From positions 248,001-312,000 of the forward strand of contig NZ_JAMXLX010000006.1 in the NCBI RefSeq assembly GCF_024055605.1: 64,000 nucleotides of DNA, given 5' to 3'. The position numbers and the translations under genes were made by a program. Positions within the stretch are counted from its first letter, which is position 1; each line of letters opens with the position of its first letter. Of the stretch, positions 44,877-53,993 are shown piece after piece. Under the pieces are notes generated by a model. The model was not told the origin of the DNA, ran no database searches, and worked only from the letters and a program-made list of their open reading frames with translations. The stretch comes from Ciceribacter sichuanensis (lineage in GTDB: Bacteria; Pseudomonadota; Alphaproteobacteria; Rhizobiales; Rhizobiaceae).

Positions 44877-46484
44877 ATGAGCGACAAGATTACGAACTGG
44901 ACGAAGTCCGACGACGCGATGGTCGAAAACGCCATTCGTCGGGGCGCAACGCGCCGCGAACTGCTGCAGTTGATGCTGGCTGGCGGCGTCGCCATGTCGG
45001 CCGGCGGCATGATCCTCGGCCGCGCCACCAACGCCGTTGCTGCAACGCCGGTTTCCGGCGGCGCGCTGAAGGCTGCCGGCTGGTCCTCCTCCACTGCTGA
45101 TACGCTCGACCCGGCCAAGGCCTCGCTGTCGACCGACTATGTCCGTTGCTGCTCGTTCTACAACCGCCTGACCTTCCTCGACGTTTCCGGTACGCCGCAG
45201 ATGGAGCTGGCTGAAACAATCGAATCCAAGGACGCCAAGACCTGGACCGTGAAGCTGCGAAAGGGCGTCACCTTCCACGACGGCAAGCCGCTGACGGCAG
45301 ACGACGTGGTGTTCTCGCTGAAGCGTCACCTCGATCCGGGCGTCGGCTCCAAGGTCGCCAAGATCGCCGCCCAGATGACCGGCTTCAAGGCCGTCGACAA
45401 GGAAACCGTCGAGATCGAACTCGCCAATCCGAATGCCGACCTGCCGACCATCCTTGCCATGCACCACTTCATGATCGTGGCCGACGGCACCACCGACTTC
45501 TCCAAGGCCAACGGCACAGGCGCCTTCGTGCGCGAAGTGTTCGAGCCGGGCGTGCGCTCGGTCGGCGTCAAGAACAAGAACTACTGGAAGGGCGGCCCGA
45601 ACGTCGACTCCTTCGAGTTCTTCGCCATCAGCGACGACAACGCCCGCGTCAACGCGCTGCTGTCGGGCGATATCCATCTCGCCGCCTCGATCAATCCCCG
45701 TTCCATGCGTCTCATCGAGAGCCAGGACGGCTTCGTGCTGTCGAAGACCACCTCCGGCAACTACACCAATCTCAACATGCGCATGGACATGGCGCCGGGC
45801 GACAAGAAGGACTTCATCGAAGGCATGAAGTACCTCGTCAACCGCGAGCAGATCGTCAAGTCGGCGCTGCGCGGCCTCGCTGAAGTCGGCAACGACCAGC
45901 CGGTCTCGCCGGCCAACTTCTACCACAATGCCGACCTGAAGCCGAAGGCCTTCGACCCGGACAAGGCAAAGGCGCTGTTCCAGAAGGCAGGCGTTCTCGG
46001 CCAGTCCATCCCGGTCATCGCTTCCGAAGCCGCGACCTCCTCGATCGACATGGCGATGATCATCCAGGCCGCCGGCGCCGAGATCGGCATGAAGCTCGAC
46101 GTGCAGCGCGTTCCCTCCGACGGCTACTGGGACAACTACTGGCTCAAGGCGCCGATCCACTTCGGCAACATCAACCCGCGTCCGACCCCGGATATCCTGT
46201 TCTCGCTGCTCTACACCTCGGAAGCTCCGTGGAACGAAAGCCAGTACAAGTCGGAGAAGTTCGACAAGATGCTGATCGAGGCCCGTGGCTCGCTGGACCA
46301 GGCCAAGCGCAAGGAAATCTACAACGCCATGCAGGTCATGGTCGCCGAGGAAGCCGGCACGATCATCCCGGCCTACATCTCCAACGTCGATGCGACCAGC
46401 GGCAAGCTCAAGGGCCTCGAAGCCAACCCGCTCGGCGGCATGATGGGTTACGCCTTCGCGGAATACGTCTGGCTGGAAGCCTGA
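44877..46484 (+). CDS. ABC transporter substrate-binding protein, family 5, Tat-type signal
   Basis: A 535-residue periplasmic protein. The N-terminus RRGATRRELLQLMLAGGVAM followed by a hydrophobic stretch and AVAATP carries a twin-arginine motif (TRRELL), so Tat export is likely. Family 5 features: STADTLDPAKASLSTDYVR, the TVKLRKGVTFHDGKPLTADD segment and KYLVNREQIVKSALRG. GGGGA lies upstream. A perfect hairpin follows the stop, and two permeases and a fused ATPase complete the importer. Ligand: peptide or amine derivative, inferred. Confidence 0.93.
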   Translation: MSDKITNWTKSDDAMVENAIRRGATRRELLQLMLAGGVAMSAGGMILGRATNAVAATPVSGGALKAAGWSSSTADTLDPAKASLSTDYVRCCSFYNRLTFLDVSGTPQMELAETIESKDAKTWTVKLRKGVTFHDGKPLTADDVVFSLKRHLDPGVGSKVAKIAAQMTGFKAVDKETVEIELANPNADLPTILAMHHFMIVADGTTDFSKANGTGAFVREVFEPGVRSVGVKNKNYWKGGPNVDSFEFFAISDDNARVNALLSGDIHLAASINPRSMRLIESQDGFVLSKTTSGNYTNLNMRMDMAPGDKKDFIEGMKYLVNREQIVKSALRGLAEVGNDQPVSPANFYHNADLKPKAFDPDKAKALFQKAGVLGQSIPVIASEAATSSIDMAMIIQAAGAEIGMKLDVQRVPSDGYWDNYWLKAPIHFGNINPRPTPDILFSLLYTSEAPWNESQYKSEKFDKMLIEARGSLDQAKRKEIYNAMQVMVAEEAGTIIPAYISNVDATSGKLKGLEANPLGGMMGYAFAEYVWLEA

Positions 46485-46497
46485 CGAAAACACCGGC

Positions 46498-46520
46498 CGG
46501 GGGTGAATTTCACCCCCGGT
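46498..46520 (+). terminator. Hairpin after the binding-protein gene (attenuator or mRNA end protection)
   Basis: CCGGGGGTGA (46498-46507), ATT, TCACCCCCGG (46511-46520) form a perfect 10-bp stem 13 bases past the stop codon. The trailing sequence has only a weak T run, as expected for partial termination that keeps binding-protein mRNA more abundant than permease mRNA. Confidence 0.6.
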
Positions 46521-46574
46521 CCGTTTCCCGTTTGCGTTATAGTTCAACCGTCGAACATCATGGGGAGAGCCTAC

Positions 46575-47525
46575 GTGAATTCCCGGGTCCTATCCCTTGT
46601 CCTGAGCAGGTTGCTCATCGCGGTCATCACGCTGGTGATCGTTTCGCTCGCGGTCTTTCTCGCCACGGCGCTTCTGCCCGGCGACACCGCAACCATCCTT
46701 CTCGGCCAGGCGGCCACGCCGGAAGCGGTCGAAGGCCTGCGCAAGGCCATGCATCTCGACGAGCCGGCGCTGTTCCGCTTCATTCGCTGGGGGCTCGGCC
46801 TGCTACAGGGCGATCTCGGCACTTCCTATGCCAACGACATGCCGGTCGCGCAGCTGATCGCGGGACGTTTTGTCAATTCGATGAAGCTTGCCGGCGTCAC
46901 CGCCCTCTTCTCCGTTCCGATCGCGCTGACCCTCGGCATCACCGCCGCCATGCTGCGCGGCTCGCTCTACGACCGCATCGTGACGATCGTGACGATCGGG
47001 GTGATCTCCGTGCCGGAATTCATGGTGGCGACATCGGCCGTGCTGCTCTTCGCCGTCTACCTGAAATGGCTGCCGGCGCTCTCCTTCGCCAATGAAGTCC
47101 ACACCATCACCGATATGCTCCGGGTCTATGCCATGCCGGTCATCACGCTGACCTTCGTCGTGTCGGCCCAGATGATCCGTATGACCCGCGCCGCCGTGGT
47201 CGAGACGCTGAACACGCCCTATGTCGAGATGGCGCTCCTGAAAGGCGCATCGCGTCCGCGCATCGTGCTGAAGCACGCGCTGCCCAATGCGCTCGGCCCG
47301 ATCGTCAATGCGGTGGCGCTGTCGCTCTCCTACCTGCTCGGCGGCGTCATCATCGTCGAGACCATCTTCAACTATCCCGGCATCGCCAAGCTGATGGTCG
47401 ATGCGGTTGCAACCCGCGACCTGCCGCTCATCCAGAGCTGCGCCATGATCTTCTGCCTCGGCTACCTGATCCTGATCACCGCCGCCGACATCATCGCAAT
47501 CCTTTCCAACCCGAGGCTCCGATGA
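46575..47525 (+). CDS. Peptide-type ABC transporter permease (DppB-like)
   Basis: A 316-residue permease. GTG 46575 follows GGGGAGAG at a good distance; ATG 46560 is the alternative start. Helix one is LIAVITLVIVSLAVFLATAL, and the FIRWGLGLLQGDLGTSYAN segment and EAA loop LKHALPNALGPIVNAVALSL are family-typical. About six helices. It overlaps the next permease by 4 bases. Confidence 0.93.
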   Translation: MNSRVLSLVLSRLLIAVITLVIVSLAVFLATALLPGDTATILLGQAATPEAVEGLRKAMHLDEPALFRFIRWGLGLLQGDLGTSYANDMPVAQLIAGRFVNSMKLAGVTALFSVPIALTLGITAAMLRGSLYDRIVTIVTIGVISVPEFMVATSAVLLFAVYLKWLPALSFANEVHTITDMLRVYAMPVITLTFVVSAQMIRMTRAAVVETLNTPYVEMALLKGASRPRIVLKHALPNALGPIVNAVALSLSYLLGGVIIVETIFNYPGIAKLMVDAVATRDLPLIQSCAMIFCLGYLILITAADIIAILSNPRLR

Positions 47526-48379
47526 CCACGAATACGAACACCTCCGTACGACCGGCCGGCTCGCGGTTCGGATACCGCTTCAATCTCGTCGGCATCATCG
47601 GTCTCTCGATCATCGGGCTCTGGGCGGCAATCGCGATCCTCGCGCCCCTGCTCATTCCCTATCCCGTCGGCGAAATCGTCGATTACGACTATTTCGGTCC
47701 GATGAGTTCCGAACTCTGGCTCGGCTCCGATTATCTCGGCCGCGACATGTTCTCCCGCATCCTGATGGGCGCGCGATACACCGTCGGCATTTCGCTCGCC
47801 GCGGTCGCCATCGCCTGTTTCACCGGCGTCGTGCTGGGTATGATCGCCGCAGTTGCCGGCGGTTGGCTCGATACCGTGCTCAGCCGTTTCCTCGATGCGC
47901 TGAATTCCATTCCGAGCAAGCTCTTCGGCCTCGTGGTGGTCGCCGCCGTCGGCTCCTCCATCCCCGTGCTCATCATGACGCTGTCGGTGATCTATATCCC
48001 CGGCGCCTACCGCTTTGCCCGGGCGCTGGCGGTCAACGTCAACGCCATGGATTTCGTCACCGTCGCCCGCATTCGCGGCGAGAACATCTTCTACCTCATC
48101 GGCTCGGAGATCCTGCCCAATATCATCGGCCCGGTTCTGGCCGATCTTGGTCTTCGCTTCGTCTTCATCGTGCTGCTGCTCTCGGGCCTCTCCTTCCTCG
48201 GCCTCGGCGTCCAGCCGCCCTATGCCGACTGGGGTGCCCTGGTGCGGGAAAACATCGGCGGCCTGCCCTTCGGCGCGCCGGCGGTCATCTTCCCGTCGCT
48301 GGCCATCGCCAGCCTCACCATCAGCGTCAACCTGCTGATCGACAACCTGCCCAAGAAGATCCGAGACAGGAGCGCATGA
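47522..48379 (+). CDS. Peptide-type ABC transporter permease (DppC-like)
   Basis: A 285-residue permease with the N-terminal helix NLVGIIGLSIIGLWAAIAIL, the family segment LGSDYLGRDMFSRILMGARY and the EAA-like loop GSEILPNIIGPVLADLGLRF. The start overlaps the preceding stop by 4 bases and the stop overlaps or abuts the ATPase start, showing tight coupling. Confidence 0.93.
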   Translation: MTTNTNTSVRPAGSRFGYRFNLVGIIGLSIIGLWAAIAILAPLLIPYPVGEIVDYDYFGPMSSELWLGSDYLGRDMFSRILMGARYTVGISLAAVAIACFTGVVLGMIAAVAGGWLDTVLSRFLDALNSIPSKLFGLVVVAAVGSSIPVLIMTLSVIYIPGAYRFARALAVNVNAMDFVTVARIRGENIFYLIGSEILPNIIGPVLADLGLRFVFIVLLLSGLSFLGLGVQPPYADWGALVRENIGGLPFGAPAVIFPSLAIASLTISVNLLIDNLPKKIRDRSA

Positions 48380-50034
48380 TGGCCAACCTCGTCGAAATCC
48401 GTGACCTGAAGGTCGAGGCGACCACCGATTCCGGCCGCCGGGTCGAGATCATCAAGGGCGTCAGCATCGATGTCGCCGCAGGCGAGATCGTCGCCCTGAT
48501 CGGCGAGAGCGGTTCCGGCAAGACCACGATCGCGCTGACGCTGATGGGGCATGCCCGCACCGGCTGCCGCATTTCCGGCGGCAGCGTTTCCGTCGACGGC
48601 AAGGATATGGTGACGCTCTCCGAGCGCCAGCGCGCCGCGATCCGCGGCACCGAGGTCGCCTATGTGCCGCAGAGTGCGGCCGCCGCCTTCAATCCGGCCT
48701 CGACCATCATGGAGCAGGTGATCGAGGTGACCCGCATCCATCGGCTGATGCCGCCGGAGGAAGCGCGCAAACGTGCGGTCGAACTCTTCCGCGCCCTGTC
48801 GCTGCCCAATCCCGACACCATCGGCAGCCGCTATCCCCACCAGGTTTCCGGCGGCCAGCTGCAGCGCCTTGCCGCGGCCATGGCGCTGATCGGAGGGCCG
48901 AAGCTGGTGATCTTCGACGAGCCGACCACGGCGCTCGACGTCACCACCCAGATCGAGGTGCTGCGCGCCTTCAAGTCCGTCATGCGCAAGGACCGGATCG
49001 CCGGCGTCTATGTCTCCCACGACCTTGCCGTCGTCGCCCAGATCGCCGACCGCATCGTCGTTCTGCGGGGCGGCGAGGTTCAGGAAGTGGGCGCGACCGC
49101 CGACATCCTCACCGACGCCAAGCATCCCTATACCCGTGAACTGCTGGCCGCCTTCGAGCCCCGGCCCCGCGCCGCCGACGCGGCAGTGGTAGACGAAAGC
49201 CGGCCGCTGCTCGACATCGAGGACGTGATCGCCGGCTATGGTCCGCTCCAGTCAGACGGCCTGCCGCTGGTGCGCGCCGTGCAGTCCGTCAGCCTCAAGG
49301 TGGAGAAGGGCCGCAATCTCGGCATCATCGGCGAATCCGGCTGCGGCAAGTCCACGCTGGCCCGCGCCATCGCCGGCATCCTTCCAGCTTCGGCGGGCAA
49401 CATCGTCTTCGACGGACGCGAACTCGGCAAAAGCGCCCGCGAACGCACGCGCGACCAGCTGCGCGAGATGCAGATCGTCTTCCAGTATGCCGATACGGCG
49501 CTCAATCCGGCCAAGCCCATCGAGGAAATCCTAGGACGTCCGCTTGCCTTCTATCACGGCATGAAGGGCAAGACCCGCGATGCCCGCATCGACCAGCTTC
49601 TCGACATGGTGCACCTGCCCCGCTCGGTTCGCCACCGCCACCCCGCCGAACTCTCGGGCGGACAGAAGCAGCGCGTCAACTTCGCCCGCGCGCTTGCCGC
49701 CGAACCCAAGCTGATCCTCTGCGACGAGATCACCTCCGCCCTCGACACTGTGGTCGCCGCGGCCGTCATCGAACTCCTGAAGGAACTCCAGCGCGAACTC
49801 GGCCTCTCCTACGTCTTCATCAGCCACGACCTTTCCGTGGTCGAGGCCATCTGCGACGAGATCGTGGTGATGTATGGCGGCAAGAAGGTCGAACAGATCA
49901 CCCCGGCGGCGCTGAAGGCCCCGCAGCACCCCTATTCGCAACTGCTGTTCTCATCCGTCCCGAAACTCGACCCCACCTGGCTCGACGGCCTCCAACAGGA
50001 CCCCGATCTGGTGCGCTCCTACTGCCGGAAGTAG
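48379..50034 (+). CDS. Fused double ATP-binding protein of the second peptide-type ABC transporter
   Basis: A 551-residue protein with two complete ABC ATPase modules. Module one has Walker A GESGSGKT at about residues 42-49, signature VSGGQLQRLAAAMAL and Walker B LVIFDEPTTALD. Module two has GESGCGKST near 318-326, LSGGQKQRVNFARAL and LILCDEITSALD. It thus replaces separate D and F subunits. ATG 48379 (AGGAG upstream) is preferred; ATG 48376 is equally in frame. The longer open frame back to 47863 is antisense-free but lies inside the permease and is not real. Confidence 0.94.
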   Translation: MANLVEIRDLKVEATTDSGRRVEIIKGVSIDVAAGEIVALIGESGSGKTTIALTLMGHARTGCRISGGSVSVDGKDMVTLSERQRAAIRGTEVAYVPQSAAAAFNPASTIMEQVIEVTRIHRLMPPEEARKRAVELFRALSLPNPDTIGSRYPHQVSGGQLQRLAAAMALIGGPKLVIFDEPTTALDVTTQIEVLRAFKSVMRKDRIAGVYVSHDLAVVAQIADRIVVLRGGEVQEVGATADILTDAKHPYTRELLAAFEPRPRAADAAVVDESRPLLDIEDVIAGYGPLQSDGLPLVRAVQSVSLKVEKGRNLGIIGESGCGKSTLARAIAGILPASAGNIVFDGRELGKSARERTRDQLREMQIVFQYADTALNPAKPIEEILGRPLAFYHGMKGKTRDARIDQLLDMVHLPRSVRHRHPAELSGGQKQRVNFARALAAEPKLILCDEITSALDTVVAAAVIELLKELQRELGLSYVFISHDLSVVEAICDEIVVMYGGKKVEQITPAALKAPQHPYSQLLFSSVPKLDPTWLDGLQQDPDLVRSYCRK

Positions 50035-50266
50035 GAGGCCGATCTTCGGAAGTGGATCATTGTTCGGAATGGGCTGTAGTTATGAGTGATGGCGCTATGT
50101 CGCCTGCGGGGCCGCAAGCGGATCAGCGGCTCTCGGTACCGCGACTTTTCTAAAGCCGCCGCTCAGCGATCATCCACAGCGGAACGAGATGGCGGTCCGG
50201 TGCTCCAATCCTCTTAGAAGATCTCCCCCTGAAGCTTTTCATGACTTCAACCCCCATCTCCAACGG

Positions 50267-50842
50267 TTATAGGGGTTGAGTACGAAAGCGCTCCAGCTCA
50301 GCCAGCGTGAAGCGCGGCGTGATGTGCTGTGGGCAGTTCCAGTCGAACGCCTCCACCGTGATGAGGGCAAGGCGCTCCACCCGAGCGGGATAATCAGGCA
50401 TCGTCAGCGTCTTCGCCAACGCCGGGTCGTCGTTTGCATCGATGATCTGCATGTGACCATAGATTTTCAGGCGCCGCCGGTGCGCATAGTCCATCAGAAA
50501 CAGTGAGACGCGATCATTCGCCTGCACATTGCCTGTCGTGATGTATTGCCGATTACCGCGAAAATCCGCAAAGCCCAGCGTCGATGAATCGACGATGGTG
50601 AGAAAGCCTTCAGGCCCGCCGCGGTACTGGACGTAAGGCCAGCCGGTTTCCGAGACACTGGCGAGATAAAAGCCGTCGCGACCCCGGATAAAGGCCGCTT
50701 CTGCCGGACCGAGGCGCTGGCCCTGCACAGTTTCATCTGCGCCACCGCGCGCGCCGATCCGCGCCCATTGCTCGGCGCTGCCATAATGCTCCTGCGCGGC
50801 CGCCACGGAGGGCGTCGTGGCGATATTGAGATATCTGCTCAT
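50267..50842 (-). CDS. Pyridoxamine 5'-phosphate oxidase-like flavin-binding protein
   Basis: A 191-residue protein from MSRYLNIATTPSVAAAQEHY (ATG 50840-50842). The split-barrel signature is GPAEAAFIRGRDGFYLASVS then ETGWPYVQYRGGPEGFL, with FADFRGNRQYITTGNVQAND and a histidine-arginine rich RVSLFLMDYAHRRRLK. Such proteins bind FMN or F420 and are often redox or general-stress proteins. It is isolated, with 232 gene-free bases downstream toward the ABC operon. Confidence 0.87.
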   Translation of the reverse strand: MSRYLNIATTPSVAAAQEHYGSAEQWARIGARGGADETVQGQRLGPAEAAFIRGRDGFYLASVSETGWPYVQYRGGPEGFLTIVDSSTLGFADFRGNRQYITTGNVQANDRVSLFLMDYAHRRRLKIYGHMQIIDANDDPALAKTLTMPDYPARVERLALITVEAFDWNCPQHITPRFTLAELERFRTQPL

Positions 50843-50859
50843 TCCCTTCCATCCTTTCC

Positions 50860-50962
50860 AGAGCATTTCCAGCAAGAGCGAGGTCGCTTTTGCGTTCGGA
50901 GAATGCGTTAGAATAAAAAGATAGAGCATTCCCGGTGAACCCGTGTTCACCGGGAATGCTCT
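50860..50962. repeat. AGAGCATT-bounded intergenic mosaic repeat (RIME/REP-like)
   Basis: The segment starts AGAGCATTTCC (50860) and ends GGGAATGCTCT (50962), containing GCGTTCGGAGAATGCGTTAG and AATAAAAAGATAGAGCATTC. Extragenic palindromic mosaics with this AGAGCATT...AATGCTCT and AATGCGTTA core are common in Rhizobiaceae genomes. I recall the pattern from that group; only one copy is seen in this window. Confidence 0.5.
50923..50962 (-). terminator. 18-bp perfect hairpin acting as terminator of the metallo-hydrolase gene
   Basis: AGAGCATTCCCGGTGAAC (50923-50940), loop CCGT (50941-50944), GTTCACCGGGAATGCTCT (50945-50962): perfect 18-bp stem. On the minus strand it is followed by ATCTTTTTATT, a suitable U-rich tail, 18 bases beyond the stop of the MBL gene at 50981. 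Confidence 0.72.
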
Positions 50963-50980
50963 GGGCGGCCGGAGCCGACC

Positions 50981-51952
50981 TCAATCCTGCAAGGCCCAGT
51001 CCGCAACTTCCCAGCGCATTTGCCCCCGGTCGGCAACGACGCGGCCGAGCCCCGGGAAGGGCATGTGCGTGGCGGCAATCAGCGCGCCTTCCGAGGCCGC
51101 GCGAGGGAAAAAGCGGTCGCGCATCGCTTTGGCTGCTGCGCGGTCCTGCTCGAACAGGAAGAACACGTCCGTCGCTCCCGGATGCACGACCGGAAAGACC
51201 ATGTCCGATACCATGATGAGGGTCTTCCCTTCATCTTCGATCCGCACGCCGATATGGCCGGGTGTATGGCCGGTCAGGTCGACGATCGAGACGCCGCGCA
51301 CGATTTCGCGCTCTCCGTCAATCGCCTGGAGCTTGGGGTAAAGGCGCACGACCTCGTCCGCCATTTGGAAGCTGGTCTGAAGATAATCGGGCGCGCCGCT
51401 GCGCTTGGCCGGGTCGGTCCAATGCTTGACGTCGCGACGATCGATATAGAGTTCTGCCTTGGGGTAATTGTTCTTGCCGCCGGCGATCAGACCGCCCATG
51501 TGGTCCTGATGCATATGCGTCACGATCACCGCGTCGATCTGGTCAAGCTGCAGGCCGAGCGTGGCAAGCGCCTGCGGCAGTTTGCCGGTTTGCCCGATCG
51601 AGCCAGCCGCACCGGCATCGATCAGGATGCGGCGTTCGCCGTCATCGATGAGATACTGGTTGAAGAGGAATCGCACCCCACTCTGCCGGGCGGTGAACTG
51701 GGCAACTGCCGCCTGTTCGACCTCGGCCGGGCTGCGTCCCGGAAAATAGTCGTAGGGCATATCGGCATAGCCGTCTGTCAGCGCCGTCACCGTGAAGCGA
51801 CCGATGCGGATCTGCGCCAGTGGCGTAACGCTTAAAGGCGTTTTGGCGGTATTCTGCGCTGCGGCAAAGGCCGGTACGCCACCGATCAGTCCTCCCCCCA
51901 GGAGGCCGAGAGGAAGAGCGCTGGCGAAGGCGCGACGTGAAAGCTGAGGCAT
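50981..51952 (-). CDS. Tat-exported metallo-beta-lactamase-fold hydrolase
   Basis: A 323-residue protein from MPQLSRRAFASALPLGLLGG (ATG 51950-51952). The SRRAFAS motif plus a glycine-rich hydrophobic stretch and AFAAAQ is a Tat signal. The zinc motif THMHQDHMGG (HxHxDH) is at about residue 160, with a later VDLTGHTPGHIGV and a C-terminal AATHMPFPGLG. MBL-fold enzymes of this type include lactonases and phosphodiesterase-like hydrolases. It is divergent from a LysR gene at 52089. Confidence 0.88.
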   Translation of the reverse strand: MPQLSRRAFASALPLGLLGGGLIGGVPAFAAAQNTAKTPLSVTPLAQIRIGRFTVTALTDGYADMPYDYFPGRSPAEVEQAAVAQFTARQSGVRFLFNQYLIDDGERRILIDAGAAGSIGQTGKLPQALATLGLQLDQIDAVIVTHMHQDHMGGLIAGGKNNYPKAELYIDRRDVKHWTDPAKRSGAPDYLQTSFQMADEVVRLYPKLQAIDGEREIVRGVSIVDLTGHTPGHIGVRIEDEGKTLIMVSDMVFPVVHPGATDVFFLFEQDRAAAKAMRDRFFPRAASEGALIAATHMPFPGLGRVVADRGQMRWEVADWALQD

Positions 51953-52088
51953 GGCGTCTTTCTCCTGATCCTTGGCAATACGGAGAGCCGGGTGGCATCC
52001 CGTCGACGACACGAAAGCTAGGATATCCAGAACCGATAGAGTATCCTGCCATTTCAGGAGTTTTCCTCTCAATTTTCGGAAGGTTAAG

Positions 52089-52997
52089 ATGGATCGGTTT
52101 GAAGCGATGTCGGTGTTGCTGGCGGTGGTCGATGCCGGCAGCCTCTCGGCTGGAGCGCGGCGATTGCATGCACCGCTCGCTACGGTCAGCCGTAAGGTCG
52201 CAGATCTTGAAAAGCACCTTGGCGTGCGCCTGGTGCTGCGCACCCGCCGTGGCCTTACCTTGACGGATGAAGGACGCAGCTACGTCGCCGCGTCACGTCG
52301 TATTCTGGAGGAACTGGACGCCGCGGAACGCCAGGCCAGCGGCGATTATGGCGCTTTGCGCGGAGGGCTGCACATGACGGCACCGGTTGCCTTTGGCGAG
52401 CGTCATGTGCTGCCAATCGCGCTGGAGTTCCTGAAGGAGCAACCTGATATCAACCTGCGCCTGACGCTCGCCGATCGGCAGATAAATCTCGCAGATGATC
52501 ACGTCGATGTGGCCCTGCGCATTGGACATCTGGCGGACAGCGCCCTTATCGCAACGCGTGTCGGCACTGTGCGCCGGGTCGTCTGCGCAAGCCCCGATTA
52601 TCTTGCCAACCGAGGTGTGCCACGTCAGCCGGAAGACCTTGCCCGGCATGACGGCATAAGCTTCCAGGGCTTCGCGACCGCGCCGGAAGTGCGCTACCGC
52701 GGCGATGGAACGTCCTTCACCATCGAGCCGCGCCCCAAACTCGCGGTCAACACAACGGAGGCCGCCATTCAGGCCGCCGTAACAGGTATCGGCATTATCC
52801 GCGTGCTGTCTTACCAGATCTCCGATCAATTGCGCTCCGGCGCTCTGCAGGAGGTGCTGACAGAATTCGCACCGGAACCGCTGCCCGTGAACGTCGTCTA
52901 TGCACCGGTAGATCCGCTGCCAATGAAGGTGCGATGCTTCCTGGACTGGATCACGCCCCGTCTGCGCGGGCGGATGGCCGACCAGTGTTCCTGTTAG
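52089..52997 (+). CDS. LysR-family regulator divergent from the MBL gene
   Basis: A 302-residue LysR protein from MDRFEAMSVLLAVVDAGSLS (ATG 52089, GGAAGG upstream). HTH: AGARRLHAPLATVSRKVADL at residues 22-41, then the effector domain (VALRIGHLADSALIATRVG). The 136-base shared region suggests that it regulates the hydrolase gene. The 281 bases after its end (52998-53278) hold nothing I recognise. Confidence 0.92.
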   Translation: MDRFEAMSVLLAVVDAGSLSAGARRLHAPLATVSRKVADLEKHLGVRLVLRTRRGLTLTDEGRSYVAASRRILEELDAAERQASGDYGALRGGLHMTAPVAFGERHVLPIALEFLKEQPDINLRLTLADRQINLADDHVDVALRIGHLADSALIATRVGTVRRVVCASPDYLANRGVPRQPEDLARHDGISFQGFATAPEVRYRGDGTSFTIEPRPKLAVNTTEAAIQAAVTGIGIIRVLSYQISDQLRSGALQEVLTEFAPEPLPVNVVYAPVDPLPMKVRCFLDWITPRLRGRMADQCSC

Positions 52998-53278
52998 GCG
53001 CACCTCCGTTGATGGCGGTCAGGCACATCGGAACGGGATGCTGCAAGGTGCAGCTCGCCTTCGATAAGTTCCCGATACCTCGACTTTCCAGACAGAGCCA
53101 GAGCTTTCAGAGAACTGCAACGAAGGCGCATGGCAGCAGTTTTGCGCTCTGCCGGGACGCCCGCTTCTGGAGTTTCGAAGGAATCGACTTAACGGCCGGA
53201 TTGGCGTGGCAAAGCTGTCCTCGGCACGTCTTCTCGCTCCGGGCCGTCTGCACAACAGTCTGGATCGCTCCCCACCCC

Positions 53279-53755
53279 TCAAAGCGGAAACAAACTGGTC
53301 AGCGGCATATGCGCCTTGACGATGGGGGACTTCAGCACGACGAAGGAGAAATATTTGTCGATGCCGATGTCCATGTCGGTCAGGCGTTCCATGATCGTCT
53401 GGTATTCGCCGATGCCGGCGGTGACGAATTTCAGGAGATAGTCGTAGCCGCCCGAGACCAGATGGCATTCGATCACCTGGTCCACCTTCTCGACGGCGGC
53501 CAGGAAGCGGGCGAAATCGATCTGCCGGTGGTTCTTGAGGGTGACTTCGGTGAAGACGGTCAGCGTCTGCCCGAGCTTGCCGACATTGATCTGCGCCGAA
53601 TAGCCGTCGATATAGCCCTCGGCCTGAAGCTTCTTCACCCGCATCAGGCAGGGGCTGGGCGAGAGATTGACCAGCTCCGCCAGCTCGACATTGGTGATGC
53701 GGCCGTTCTTCTGCAGTTCGTAGAGGATCTTGATGTCGATCCGGTCCAGTTTCAT
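53279..53755 (-). CDS. Lrp/AsnC-family transcriptional regulator
   Basis: A 158-residue Lrp-type regulator: MKLDRIDIKILYELQKNGRI then TNVELAELVNLSPSPCLMRV is the HTH, and residues about 70-150 are the RAM/AsnC ligand domain (VFTEVTLKNHRQIDFARFLA, VIECHLVSGGYDYLLKFVTA). It is divergent from the FAD oxidase at 53994; such Lrp-oxidase pairs often respond to the amino acid substrate (DadA-like regulation). Confidence 0.93.
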   Translation of the reverse strand: MKLDRIDIKILYELQKNGRITNVELAELVNLSPSPCLMRVKKLQAEGYIDGYSAQINVGKLGQTLTVFTEVTLKNHRQIDFARFLAAVEKVDQVIECHLVSGGYDYLLKFVTAGIGEYQTIMERLTDMDIGIDKYFSFVVLKSPIVKAHMPLTSLFPL

Positions 53756-53993
53756 GTCGCGTCCGCCATGTTCGAGCGAGGGATGCGCGAGGGTAGCATA
53801 AAATGCTGCAATCGGCGTGTCACGAGCTTAGCACATCCCCCCTCACTGTCCATCTCCGAGGAAATTCGTCTTTGAAGCATAATAGTTTGCGGCCATGGAC
53901 AACCACAGAATGAAATGCCGGGAGCGGCGAAACTCCGGTCACGCTTCCGGCGGCAAACGGTTAGATTGGGATAGAATTCCGGAGAGCTGAACC

